From CBDFLD01 sp965249005 (GTDB lineage Bacteria; Acidobacteriota; UBA6911): a DNA stretch of 64,000 nt. The stretch spans positions 186,001-250,000 of the forward strand of contig CBDFLD010000006.1 of NCBI GenBank assembly GCA_965249005.1. The letters are read 5' to 3'. Shown piece by piece: positions 8,546 to 17,402 of this stretch (its first letter is position 1; each line of letters begins with the position of its first letter). Under the pieces are notes generated by a model. That model ran no database searches. It had not been told where the DNA came from and saw only the letters and a list, made by a program, of their open reading frames with translations. Position numbers and translations under genes: made by a program.

Positions 8546-11500
8546 TAGTTGTTGGATCCGGATCCAGTCGGCGCCTTCGGCTCGGTTTGGGCGCGAGCCG
8601 GATCGGAAGGCAGATCGGCCATGAGCTGCTCGGCACGCTCCTTGGTTAGACGCACGTTTTTGAGCTTGATCGATTCATAACCTCGAATGCCGTCCGGTAG
8701 CTGCACGATATCGACAACGCTCTGATGATTGCGCCGGTCCAGGTGGACCAAAGCTTCTTCCACCATTGCCCGGTACCAGTCGATGAGTTTCCGTTCCTCG
8801 CGCCGGATGGCCGCGTAGCCGAACGGATCCAGCGGTGTCCCGCGCAGGCGTCGTAGCCCCCGCAGCACCCTCATGACCGGCCTGAACCAGGGACCGAACT
8901 CCAGTTTCTTCTCGAGCCCCATGGACCGGAGCAACGGGGGGTGAAGGTTGTAGACGAAACGTACTGGCTCGGTGAACAGACTTCGGGCTTGGGTCTGAAA
9001 CGCAGCTTTGGTGTAAAGCCGGGCCACCTCGTATTCGTCTTTGTAGGCCATGAGCTTGTAGAGATATCGAATGACCGTGTGCGTGATCTCACGGTTCCCC
9101 TCCAACACTGCTTCCTCGCGGGCGGCCACCGTGCAAACGAATCCTACATACGCCTCGGCATACCGTGCGTCCTGGAACTCGATCAGCTCGGCAATCCGGA
9201 AGGTCAACATGCGAAGGGACTCCTCATCCAGGTGGCGGACTCGATCCAGCAGCGCGCGGTACGCTCGGCCATTGCTGCGAGAGAGCCGCTTCAGAGCAGC
9301 GGTCCGCTCACCTTCGGCAGTCCGCGCCGGGGGTTCGACGAGGGCACGAAGGCGTGCGGGGTCGACGATGGCCAGCCTTCCGTAGCGGAATGCCTGCAAG
9401 TTTTGTTCGACCTGGACGCGGTTCAGGCGAATCGCGGCCTCGATACTTTGAGCCGATAGTGGGAGAAGGCCGGCCTGATATGCGACGCCGAGAACGAGCA
9501 GATTCGTGGCCATGTAGTCACCAAACAAGGCCTCCGCAATTCGGCGTCCGTCGATGTCGACGCTCTCGTCAGGTTTCGTGAGATTGGCGATGGCATCCTT
9601 GATACCCTTGACCGGTGGGCTGGTTCCCTGCCGGATCATCTCGCCGCTTGGAAGCAGTGTGGTGTTGACGACAGCAGCGGTTCGTTGCGGGTCGCAGCGG
9701 TCGAGGTTGGCCCGGTTGCCGGCGGCCAGGAGGTCGAAGACGAGGTAGAGGTCGGCCTTCCCGACGCCGACCTTGTTGCCGCTCAAAGACAGCTCGCTGG
9801 CACCGATGACCAGGCTGGAAAGCACGGGTCCCCATTTTTGAGCGGCTCCGGTCTGGTCGAAGCTCAGAGCCCGTTTTCCATCCATCAGGGCGGCATAGCA
9901 GAGCAGTGCGTTGACCGTGATGACTCCGGTGCCACCGACTCCCGGGATATAGACATGGTAGGGTCGGTCGCGGTCGACCCGGTACTCGGGCTCGGGCAGC
10001 TCTTCGAAGCCTAGTGACGGGGGCGTGGGCCGAAAATATCCCGTTGCTGCTTTCGTCTCGACGGTGACAAACGAAGGGCAATCGCCGCCGAGGCAGGAGT
10101 AGTCTTGATTGCACGAGGAGGTGTGGATCTGCGTCTTCGGGCCGAGCTCGGTGTCCACCTTGTGCAGCGACATGCAGTTGGTCAACTCGCCACAGTGGCC
10201 GCAGTTCTCACAAACTTCCTCGTTGATCAGAATGAATCGGTTCGGTGGGTCGAGCTTGCCCCGCTTCTGACGCCGCCGCCGCTCGTTGGCGCAGACGCCG
10301 TCGTAGATAAAAACAGTGACCCCAGGTGTCTGTGCGAGCTCCTTCATCACTTCGTCCTGTTGCTCCACCGGGTGCACTCGGGCTGTGGCTGCCATGTCGG
10401 CGAGACGGTAAGAGTCCGGATCCTTCGTCAACACCGCTATTTGCTTTACACCTTCGATTTCGAGCAGCCGGGTGAGCTCGGGTATGGTTCGAGCGCCGAC
10501 CATTTCCTGGGCGCCGGTATTCGCCACGTATCCGTTGTAGAGAATCTTGAAGGTGATATTGACGCCGGTTGCGACGCAGAAGCGGATATTGAGGTAGCTC
10601 GAGTGAAAGAGGGCGCCGTCGCCCACGTTCTGTACCATGTGAGGTTGGTCGGTAAATGGTGCCAACCCGATCCACGGGAGCCCCTCACCGCCAAGCTGCG
10701 TCATCGCGACGATGTGACGCTGGGGCTGCTCGATGATGGAGGCAAAGCTGTGACAGCCGGGGCTGCCCCAGGCGATCTGGTCCTCGAGCAGCCGGGTCGA
10801 AATGTTGTGCGGGCACCCGGAGCAATAGTTGGGCGCGCGGCCGGCCAGATCCTCGTACCTCCGGTCGCGGACAGAGCGCAACTCGGACAGTCGAGCGGCG
10901 ATGGCGGTGCGGTCGCTTGATGAGTCCTTCGCCAGATCGAGGAGTCGCGGGCCGATCCGCTCGGTGATGAGGTCGCTGTCGAGGCCGCCCATGATGGGGA
11001 AAAAGGGTTTGTCCTCTTCGTCCACCTTGCCCAGCACCCGGAGGCTTGGCTGCACGCCGCAAAGCGCCTCCTTCACCTGGTTCTCGAGAAAGCCGCGCTT
11101 TTCCTCGATCACGATGATCTCACTCAAGCCCGCGGCGAACTCTCGCACGATGTCCCTGTCGAGAGGATAAACGAGTCCTACGCGTAGAAGCCGGATCCCG
11201 AGCCGACGGAAGACACCGTCCGCAAGCCCCATGTCGCCGAGTGTCTGCCGCAAGTCCGAATAGCTCTTGCCTGCGGTAATGATTCCGAGCCGGTCGTTGT
11301 TGGACCGCTTTTCGATTCGGTTGAGATAGTTGTGGCGCGCGTAGGCCAGTACGGCGCGGTGGCGCTCGTAGTAGAGCCGCCGTTCCGTCTCGATGTTGAG
11401 TCCCGGGAAAAACGTGAAGTCCGTTGATTTCTGAAACGGCTTCCCGTGGATGCTAAGCTCCGGAAGCGAGATCCGGGGGTGGTCCGGGGACACTTCTACT

Positions 11501-12135
11501 ATTTCGCCGCCATCGGCGAGTGAGGCCACCAGCTTCATCGCGGTCCAGCAACCGCTGAAGCGCGACATGGCAATCGCATGCAGGCCCAGCTGGAGAAACT
11601 CGCCCGAGGTGGCAGGATAGACAACCGGGATACCGGCACTCACGAAGGCATAATCTTGCTGGTAGGGTACGGTGGAGCTCTTTGCCTCGTGGTCCTCTCC
11701 ACTCAGAACGACGACGGCTCCGTGGTTGCTGGTTCCGGCAAAGTTGCCGTGCTTGAGCGCATCGCCACTGCGGTCGACGCCGGGTCCCTTGCCGTACCAG
11801 AGCCCCACCACACCGTCGAACTGGGAGTGAGGATAGTGGTCGAGCATCTGAGTGCCCATGATCGCCGTTGCGGCGAGCTCTTCGTTGGCCCCGGGGACGT
11901 GAACGATTCCGTGTTGGGACAAATGTTTGGCGGCTTGCTGAAGCGCGATGTCGTAGCCACCCAACGGCGATCCGGGATAGCCGCTCACGAAAGTTCCGGC
12001 GCGGAGGCCGGCGCGCCGGTCGCGGCGGGCCTGATCGATCGGCAGCCGCACCAGCGCCTGGAGTCCCGTCAGGTAGACGTCGCCTTCCTCGATCAGGTAC
12101 CGGTCGTCCAGCGTGAGGGGCCTCGGCGTGCTCAT
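8545..12135 (-). CDS. Fused indolepyruvate ferredoxin oxidoreductase (IorA-IorB-DUF6537), paralogue 1
   Basis: A 1,196-residue protein joining alpha and beta subunits. Visible parts: an N-terminal pyrimidine-binding-like region with FVSGYPGSPLGGYD near residue 50, CSGCPHN near 435 in the thiamine-diphosphate half, a cysteine cluster CENCGHCGELTNCMSLHK near 640 for iron-sulfur binding, a gamma-type domain with GVGGTGVITVNALL near 732, and a C-terminal DUF6537-like region (about 930-1,160). The family oxidatively decarboxylates aryl 2-oxoacids (from Trp, Phe, Tyr) to arylacetyl-CoA with ferredoxin as acceptor, in the cytoplasm. It runs divergently from the DpgC-like gene, with about 107 bp between starts. 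Its stop overlaps the GTG of the downstream lipoprotein gene. A second copy lies at 18346-21861. Confidence 0.93.
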   Translation of the reverse strand: MSTPRPLTLDDRYLIEEGDVYLTGLQALVRLPIDQARRDRRAGLRAGTFVSGYPGSPLGGYDIALQQAAKHLSQHGIVHVPGANEELAATAIMGTQMLDHYPHSQFDGVVGLWYGKGPGVDRSGDALKHGNFAGTSNHGAVVVLSGEDHEAKSSTVPYQQDYAFVSAGIPVVYPATSGEFLQLGLHAIAMSRFSGCWTAMKLVASLADGGEIVEVSPDHPRISLPELSIHGKPFQKSTDFTFFPGLNIETERRLYYERHRAVLAYARHNYLNRIEKRSNNDRLGIITAGKSYSDLRQTLGDMGLADGVFRRLGIRLLRVGLVYPLDRDIVREFAAGLSEIIVIEEKRGFLENQVKEALCGVQPSLRVLGKVDEEDKPFFPIMGGLDSDLITERIGPRLLDLAKDSSSDRTAIAARLSELRSVRDRRYEDLAGRAPNYCSGCPHNISTRLLEDQIAWGSPGCHSFASIIEQPQRHIVAMTQLGGEGLPWIGLAPFTDQPHMVQNVGDGALFHSSYLNIRFCVATGVNITFKILYNGYVANTGAQEMVGARTIPELTRLLEIEGVKQIAVLTKDPDSYRLADMAATARVHPVEQQDEVMKELAQTPGVTVFIYDGVCANERRRRQKRGKLDPPNRFILINEEVCENCGHCGELTNCMSLHKVDTELGPKTQIHTSSCNQDYSCLGGDCPSFVTVETKAATGYFRPTPPSLGFEELPEPEYRVDRDRPYHVYIPGVGGTGVITVNALLCYAALMDGKRALSFDQTGAAQKWGPVLSSLVIGASELSLSGNKVGVGKADLYLVFDLLAAGNRANLDRCDPQRTAAVVNTTLLPSGEMIRQGTSPPVKGIKDAIANLTKPDESVDIDGRRIAEALFGDYMATNLLVLGVAYQAGLLPLSAQSIEAAIRLNRVQVEQNLQAFRYGRLAIVDPARLRALVEPPARTAEGERTAALKRLSRSNGRAYRALLDRVRHLDEESLRMLTFRIAELIEFQDARYAEAYVGFVCTVAAREEAVLEGNREITHTVIRYLYKLMAYKDEYEVARLYTKAAFQTQARSLFTEPVRFVYNLHPPLLRSMGLEKKLEFGPWFRPVMRVLRGLRRLRGTPLDPFGYAAIRREERKLIDWYRAMVEEALVHLDRRNHQSVVDIVQLPDGIRGYESIKLKNVRLTKERAEQLMADLPSDPARAQTEPKAPTGSGSNN

Positions 12136-12242
12136 CGACGGTTCGTCTTCCGGGATCGAATGTAGTGAATTCTTATCATTCTGCGTAGCCTTAGATTATC
12201 ATTGACGCCATAGAAGTAAAGCCAAGGCTGGAGCTCACGCGC

Positions 12243-13721
12243 GTGAAAGCGTTGAGTTGCCTGCAACGAATAATTCTGCTGGGACTGAAACCGATGATAG
12301 ACAAACGCAATAATGCAGAGCGGCGCCGATTGTTGGCCAGCGCCGGCATGGATCAGGAAACCACAGGGCAGTGGCTTTCGAGCATCGAGGAGATCGAACT
12401 TCCGGCCTCAGCTTCTCCGCAGCGCCTCGATGCCGACGCTGCCAGGGCGAGGCCGAGCTTCGACCTTGGATGGGATCTGATAGAACGCCTGCCCCTGCGT
12501 TCCAAGAGAAACCCTTCCGAGAAAAATGCATGCGACCAGATCATTCAGACCCTGGCGGATCTTTGCTGGAGGTTTTGCCGGGTCCATCGGGACGCGATGT
12601 ACCATCGACTCACCGATGATCTGAGCAAGCCGCTACGGGTGGATGCACTTGTCTGGAACGCATCTGAGCTATGGCCCGGCCTCGTACCCACCCGGTCCGA
12701 GGTGGCAAAGGAGGGTGATCGGATGCAGGTGGACCGGGACGGCCGGGAGATCAACCAGGGCATGTTCATCGGCCAGATGCTGAGTAGCCGCGAATGCGGC
12801 ACGCATCTGGTTCTGAGCATGTTGAGACCCACGGCCGAGGCGGAGGAGCGCCTGGATGAGTTCATTCAGAAAGGGGTGGTGGATCTCGGAACGGCACGCG
12901 TGGAGGCCAGGGGAGAGGCCGGCTTCATATTCTTCAAGCACCTGCGCTCCTTGAACGCGGAGGACTTCGAAACCAGTGGACCGTGGGACGTCGCGGTCGA
13001 TCTGATCCTGCTGCACCCAGAAATCCGGCTCGGTGTCTTGCGGGGAGACCCGATCGAGCACCCGAAGTACAAGGGTCGCCGTATCTTTTCCTCGGGGCTC
13101 AATTTGACCAAGCTGTACCACGGGAAGATTCCATTCTTGTTTTACATGATGCGGGATCTCGGGCCGGTGAACAAAATACATCGGGGCTTGGCCCGAGACG
13201 ACTATCAACTCGACGAGCCGGAGGACACCTTGGAAAAGCCCTGGGTCGCGGTCGTCGAGACCTTTGCCATTGGAGGCGGTTGTCAACTTCTTTTGGTTGT
13301 GGACTACGTGATAGCGGAATCGGGCGCCTACTTCAATCTGCCTGCGAGGAAAGAAGGCATTATTCCCGGTTGCGCCAACATGCGATTGCAACGCTTCCTC
13401 GGGGACAGGCTCGCCCAGCAGGCGATCCTGTTTGACAAGACCTTCTATGTCGATAGCCCGGAGGGGCGCCGGCTTGTAAACGAGGTCCATCCTCGCGAGA
13501 AGATGGACGAGGCGGTCGAGCTGTGTGTCGCCGGCGCTGCCCAGGGAGGTATGGTCAGTACCGGAGCCAATCGCAAGGCTTTGCGGGTTCATGCGGAACC
13601 ACTGGACAAGTTTCGGGAGTATATGGCGACAAACGCCAAGGAGCAGGCGTTCTGTCTCTTCAGCGATCAGCTGACCGACAACTTGAAGAAGTTCTGGAAT
13701 GCCGAAAACCGCCGTCTCTGA
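12243..13721 (+). CDS. DpgC-like crotonase-fold protein (arylacetyl-CoA dioxygenase family)
   Basis: A 492-residue protein; the C-terminal half is an enoyl-CoA hydratase/isomerase fold. The segment EKPWVAVVETFAIGGGCQ near residue 330 and LPARKEGIIPGCANMRLQ near 365 look like DpgC, the cofactor-free dioxygenase that turns 3,5-dihydroxyphenylacetyl-CoA into the glyoxylate in glycopeptide antibiotic pathways. The GGGCQ motif corresponds to the region reported to bind substrate in DpgC. The N-terminal 150-residue helical extension also fits DpgC rather than simple hydratases. No other dihydroxyphenylglycine genes are present. Flanking indolepyruvate oxidoreductases make arylacetyl-CoA thioesters, so a catabolic aryl-CoA substrate is plausible (inference). 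GTG 12243 has GGAG upstream; ATG 12294 is an alternative start. Confidence 0.75.
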   Translation: MKALSCLQRIILLGLKPMIDKRNNAERRRLLASAGMDQETTGQWLSSIEEIELPASASPQRLDADAARARPSFDLGWDLIERLPLRSKRNPSEKNACDQIIQTLADLCWRFCRVHRDAMYHRLTDDLSKPLRVDALVWNASELWPGLVPTRSEVAKEGDRMQVDRDGREINQGMFIGQMLSSRECGTHLVLSMLRPTAEAEERLDEFIQKGVVDLGTARVEARGEAGFIFFKHLRSLNAEDFETSGPWDVAVDLILLHPEIRLGVLRGDPIEHPKYKGRRIFSSGLNLTKLYHGKIPFLFYMMRDLGPVNKIHRGLARDDYQLDEPEDTLEKPWVAVVETFAIGGGCQLLLVVDYVIAESGAYFNLPARKEGIIPGCANMRLQRFLGDRLAQQAILFDKTFYVDSPEGRRLVNEVHPREKMDEAVELCVAGAAQGGMVSTGANRKALRVHAEPLDKFREYMATNAKEQAFCLFSDQLTDNLKKFWNAENRRL

Positions 13722-13792
13722 GGTGGACGCATTGAAATCGTCGATCATGGATATCTACAGGGCTGGCTGAAAAGGAGGCAACGATTCGTTTC

Positions 13793-14967
13793 GTGGATTC
13801 ATCTGGGTTGCAAGTGGTCCGGATCGTGATGATTTACACTGCCCTGGGCTTCACGCTCATGGGTTGCGGGCCGTCCTTGGATGGTGCTGGCCAGCAGAGC
13901 GCTGCCGTGAAAGGGCTCGATGCCGCCGCCATGGCGCAGACCGTTACCATCTATCGCGATCAGTACTCCGTGCCGCACGTTTTTGGACCGACCGACGCCA
14001 GCGTGGTCTTCGGCTACGTGTACGCGCAGGCGGAGGACAACTTCTGGCAGCTCGAGGACAACTACATTCGTGCCCTGGGGCGAGCGGCCGAAGTTCATGG
14101 CGAAAAGGAACTCGCCAATGATTTGCTGAACCGCGCGCTGGAGATTTCGAAACACTCGATGGCGGAATACGAAAACGCCGGAGATCGAATGCGGCGCATA
14201 TACGATGCCGCGGCTGCCGGGATCGAATACTTTCTGTCACGGAATCCGCAGGTCCAGCCCAGGCTCCTGACGAGATTCGAACCGTGGTACGTGATCGCGC
14301 ACATGCGCTATTCCGTTTATCAACTCTTCATCATGAATCGCAACCGGGTCGGGGTGAGTGTGGAAGATCTCGACATCGGGGGAGTCTCGGCGCAACCGGA
14401 GCCGACCGTGCAGACTGGCGGTTCGAACATGTGGGCGGTGCGCCCCTCCAAGAGTGCCAGCGGGCACGCGATGCTGTTTCTGAAGTATTGGCCCTGAGGG
14501 CCTCACCAGACGGTGGAAAGTGGCAAAACATCCGAGGGCTCGAGGAATCGCTGGCGGAGCTGGACCGGGCTTTCGGTTCATGGCACATCGCCTGGGGCGA
14601 AACGAATCGGCTGCAGCGAGTGGATACACGGCTGGAGGAATCCTTCAGCGACCAGCGGCCCAGCCTGCCGATTCCTGGAGGTGGGGGGGAACTCGGTATC
14701 GTGTTTCACTTCAAGGCCCGCCGGATTGAAGGACAGAAGCGCCGGTACGGCTATCAAGGACATTCCCTGGTGGCCGTAGCAGAGTTCGGACCCGAGGTCC
14801 GTGCCCAGTCGGTGCTCGTATTCGGGCAAAGCGAAGATCCGGAGTCCCCACACTACTTTGACCAAGCCGAGCTGTACGCCACGAAGCGCTTCAAACCTGT
14901 CTGGTTCACACCAGCCGACGTAAAAGCAAATGCGGTGCGCGAGTATCATCCGGGTGAGGCGCCGTAG
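13793..14967 (+). pseudogene. Penicillin/AHL acylase-family lipoprotein, internal deletion
   Basis: The 5' part (13793-14497) encodes a lipoprotein signal (lipobox LMGC, Cys25), the acylase alpha-chain region (YVYAQAEDNFWQLEDNYIRALGRAAEV) and the Ntn-hydrolase junction GGSNMWAV, whose Ser (near residue 213) would be the processed nucleophile. Right after HAMLFL the frame ends at TGA 14495. The 3' part, in another frame up to 14967, encodes the typical acylase C-terminus (GHSLVAVAEFGPEVRAQS, DPESPHYFDQAELYA). Intact family members are roughly 700-850 residues; here about 390 codons remain, so most of the beta chain has been lost around 14485-14510. The gene cannot make a working enzyme. It follows the DpgC-like gene with a 71-bp gap. 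Confidence 0.88.
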
Positions 14968-14970
14968 GCG

Positions 14971-15059
14971 GGGACGTCCCCCCCACGTTTCCTTTTTTCA
15001 CGAACTCCGCTCCAAGAACGAACTCGGAAACGTGGGGGTGCACTCCAGGGGGATGTCCC
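14971..15059. repeat. Palindromic repeat R2, copy 1 (left of msrA)
   Basis: The outer ends gggacgtccc and gggatgtccc face each other, and inside them cccacgtttcc pairs with ggaaacgtggg, giving a nested hairpin of about 89 bp. A second copy with the same outer and inner words lies at 15725-15809 on the other side of msrA. It is noncoding and resembles REP/BIME-type elements that are often mobilised by REP-associated tyrosine transposases. No such transposase is seen in the window. Confidence 0.8.
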
Positions 15060-15109
15060 TTTGTGCTACTATTTGATGGGGGTTGACGTTTAAGAAAGAG
15101 GATGTGCCG

Positions 15110-15721
15110 ATGCCAAAGAAGACTACCGTTACTCATCTAACCTGGTTGTTGGTTTTTGTTGCCTTTGCTGTCCCGGAACCGGCATATTCCTCGGATCCGC
15201 TCGGGAAAGCCACCTTTGCGGGGGGGTGTTTCTGGTGCATGGAGCCGCCTTTCGACAAGCTCGACGGTGTGAAGTCGACGACCTCCGGCTACATTGGTGG
15301 CAAGAAGAAGAACCCGACCTACAAACAAGTCGCTTCGGGGAAAACCAGCTACGCGGAAGCTGTCGAGATCCTATACGATCCAAAGAAGATCAGTTATCAG
15401 GAGCTACTCGATGTTTTTTGGCGCAACATCGATCCTCTGACTCCGAACCGGCAATTCTGTGATGGGGGCCCCCAATATCGAACGGGAATTTTCTACCATG
15501 ACGAGAATCAGAAGCGAATGGCAGAGGAGTCCAGGAAGAAGATAGAAGAATCCAAACGTTTCATTTCCCCGATCGTGACCGAGATTACCCCGGCCACGAA
15601 GTTCTATGAGGCCGAGGGCTACCACCAGGACTACTACAAGAAGAACCCCGTCCGTTACAAGACCTACCGCGTGGGATGCGGCCGCGATAAGCGACTGGAA
15701 CAGTTGTGGGGTAAGCGTTAG
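15110..15721 (+). CDS. msrA: Peptide methionine sulfoxide reductase MsrA, exported
   Basis: A 203-residue protein with a signal peptide (residues 1-27, hydrophobic LTWLLVFVAFAV, then PAYS). The catalytic motif GGCFWCME sits near residue 37-44, with the first Cys as nucleophile. Further MsrA landmarks are TTSGYIGG, the YEDV-like SYQELLDVFWRNIDP segment, and FYEAEGYHQDYYKKNP. It reduces methionine-S-sulfoxide in envelope proteins. I chose ATG 15110 rather than upstream TTG 15083 because a GAGG ribosome-binding site precedes it and it starts the signal peptide cleanly. The gene stands alone between two R2 palindromes, which suggests it could have been moved or duplicated as a unit. Confidence 0.93.
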   Translation: MPKKTTVTHLTWLLVFVAFAVPEPAYSSDPLGKATFAGGCFWCMEPPFDKLDGVKSTTSGYIGGKKKNPTYKQVASGKTSYAEAVEILYDPKKISYQELLDVFWRNIDPLTPNRQFCDGGPQYRTGIFYHDENQKRMAEESRKKIEESKRFISPIVTEITPATKFYEAEGYHQDYYKKNPVRYKTYRVGCGRDKRLEQLWGKR

Positions 15722-15724
15722 AAA

Positions 15725-15809
15725 GGGACATCCCCCACGTTTCCGACCCCACGTTTCCGAGTTTCTGTGGAATCGAGTTCCAAAAAATAGGAAACATGGG
15801 GGACGTCCC
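15725..15809. repeat. Palindromic repeat R2, copy 2 (right of msrA)
   Basis: gggacatcccccacgtttcc at the left end pairs with the right end over 20 bases with two mismatches. An extra internal word cccacgtttccgag is shared with copy 1. It begins 4 nt after the msrA stop and ends at the stop codon of the convergent acyl-CoA ligase gene, so it lies in the 3' end of both transcripts and could act as a bidirectional end hairpin. Confidence 0.8.
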
Positions 15810-17351
15810 TTACGAGATACTCTTTCTCAGTTCCTTTTTCAGAATCTTGCCCGTTGTGTTCTTTGGGAGGTCATCGAGAAATACCACTTTGCGTGGGTAC
15901 TTGTAGCCGGCCAACTTGGAACGACACCACTCGATGACCTGCTCTTCCGTTAGCTGAGATCCTTGTCTTGCACTGATGCAGGCCACAATTTCCTCACCCA
16001 GAATTTCGTCCGCAACTCCGACCACACTGGCTTCCTGGACTCCGTCGAGTCCGTAGATCACGTCTTCCACTTCCCGCGGATAGACGTTGTACCCCCCTCG
16101 GATAATCAGATCCTTGATTCGATCCACGATGAACAGATAGCCCCCTTCGTCCAGTATCCCGACGTCGCCGGTATGAAACCAGCCGTTTCGCATCACCTCC
16201 GCGGTTTGCTCGGGCTGATTGTGATATCCCTTCATGACGTTGTGCCCCCGGACGCAAACCTCACCCGGTGTATTGGGCGGCAGGGGTTGGCCCTGCTCAT
16301 CATGAATCTCTACCTGGACACCCCAGAGCGGGAGTCCCACGGAACGGGGCTTGGCTTTTTCCTTGAGATTGAAGGTCACGCCGGGAGATGTCTCGGAAAG
16401 TCCGTACCCTTCCAACAAAACAGTGTTGAAGCGCTTCTCGATCCGGTCGATCAATTCGGGTGCGATGCTGGCGCCCCCGCTCAAGGCTTGACGGATCTTG
16501 GGATGGAAGTCGCGCTTCTCCGCCTCCATCAGCATCATCTGGTACATCGTGGGAACGCCAAACAGCATCGTCAGTCCGTCTTGCTCCATACTGTCGAGCA
16601 TCTCCGTTGGATCGAAGCGCGCGAACGAGACGATCGCCGCCCCGGCGAAAAGCCCTGCATTCATGACGGCAGATTGACCGAAGCTGTGAAAAAGAGGCAG
16701 TGCCGCCGGAAGGACGTCCGTTTCGTTGAACTCGCCCAGGCGCGCGATCAAGAGCGCGTTGATGAACAGGTTCGAGTGGGACAGATCGGCTCCCTTGGGT
16801 TTGCCGGTGGTACCGGAGGTATAGATGAAAGCGGCGCTGTCGTCCGCTCCGGTGGGAAAGGGAAAATCCAGGGGAGCCTGGCCTTCCACGAAGTCGTCGA
16901 ACCGGACTTCCTGGTTCTCCCCGACGGCTTTGCCGGCGATTCCGACGGCTTCGCCGCCGCCTATCAAGACCAGATGTTGGCAATCCGAGCTCCTCGCCCA
17001 GCCTTTGCGCGCGTGCTCCTGAAAACCCACGTGACCGATGAGCAGACGCGCCTGGGAATCGCTCAGGTGATAGGCTACTTCATCGGTTTTCAGAAGCATG
17101 TTGAAGGGGACTACCGTACAGCCGGCGTTCAAGATCCCGTAGTAGGCAATGGGAAACTCCAGGCAGTTGGGTGTCATCATCGCGACCCGGTCACCCGGGT
17201 CGATGCCCAGCCGGCGGAGGCCGGCGCCGAATTGGAGAGCCTTTCGATTGAGTTCCCGGTATGTGCAACGGCGGTCTCCATCCTTCCAGGCCGGCTTATC
17301 GGGATGAGTGCGAGCCGCCTCGAACAGATTGATTGCCAGATTCAGTGCCAT
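15810..17351 (-). CDS. Acyl-CoA synthetase (AMP-forming, long-chain/aryl acid type)
   Basis: A 513-residue ANL-superfamily ligase that activates a carboxylic acid to its CoA thioester through an acyl-adenylate. Motifs: the P-loop-like YTSGTTGKPKGADLSH near residue 174, EGYGLSETSPGVTFN near 305, HTGDVGILDEGGYLFIVDR near 390, IIRGGYNVYPREVE near 415, and the C-terminal TTGKILKKELR near 500 with the catalytic Lys. Length and motifs fit FadD-like enzymes; the substrate is not visible. Its position between two arylacetyl-CoA-forming oxidoreductases makes an aromatic acid substrate possible (inference). The stop codon abuts R2 copy 2. A terminator-like hairpin lies 65 bp upstream of the start. Confidence 0.93.
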   Translation of the reverse strand: MALNLAINLFEAARTHPDKPAWKDGDRRCTYRELNRKALQFGAGLRRLGIDPGDRVAMMTPNCLEFPIAYYGILNAGCTVVPFNMLLKTDEVAYHLSDSQARLLIGHVGFQEHARKGWARSSDCQHLVLIGGGEAVGIAGKAVGENQEVRFDDFVEGQAPLDFPFPTGADDSAAFIYTSGTTGKPKGADLSHSNLFINALLIARLGEFNETDVLPAALPLFHSFGQSAVMNAGLFAGAAIVSFARFDPTEMLDSMEQDGLTMLFGVPTMYQMMLMEAEKRDFHPKIRQALSGGASIAPELIDRIEKRFNTVLLEGYGLSETSPGVTFNLKEKAKPRSVGLPLWGVQVEIHDEQGQPLPPNTPGEVCVRGHNVMKGYHNQPEQTAEVMRNGWFHTGDVGILDEGGYLFIVDRIKDLIIRGGYNVYPREVEDVIYGLDGVQEASVVGVADEILGEEIVACISARQGSQLTEEQVIEWCRSKLAGYKYPRKVVFLDDLPKNTTGKILKKELRKSIS

Positions 17352-17402
17352 AATCTTCGCCCTTTCCAGATTTATGAATGCCTTGGCTGGACACGATTAT
17401 AG

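Noticed and set aside
12669..13748. Open frame of 359 codons on the minus strand
   Set aside because: Antisense to the DpgC-like gene; no motif.
15963..17402. Long open frame (479 codons) on the plus strand opposite the acyl-CoA ligase
   Set aside because: It is antisense to a ligase with all family motifs; its own translation has no domain and a composition typical of a shadow frame in GC-rich DNA.
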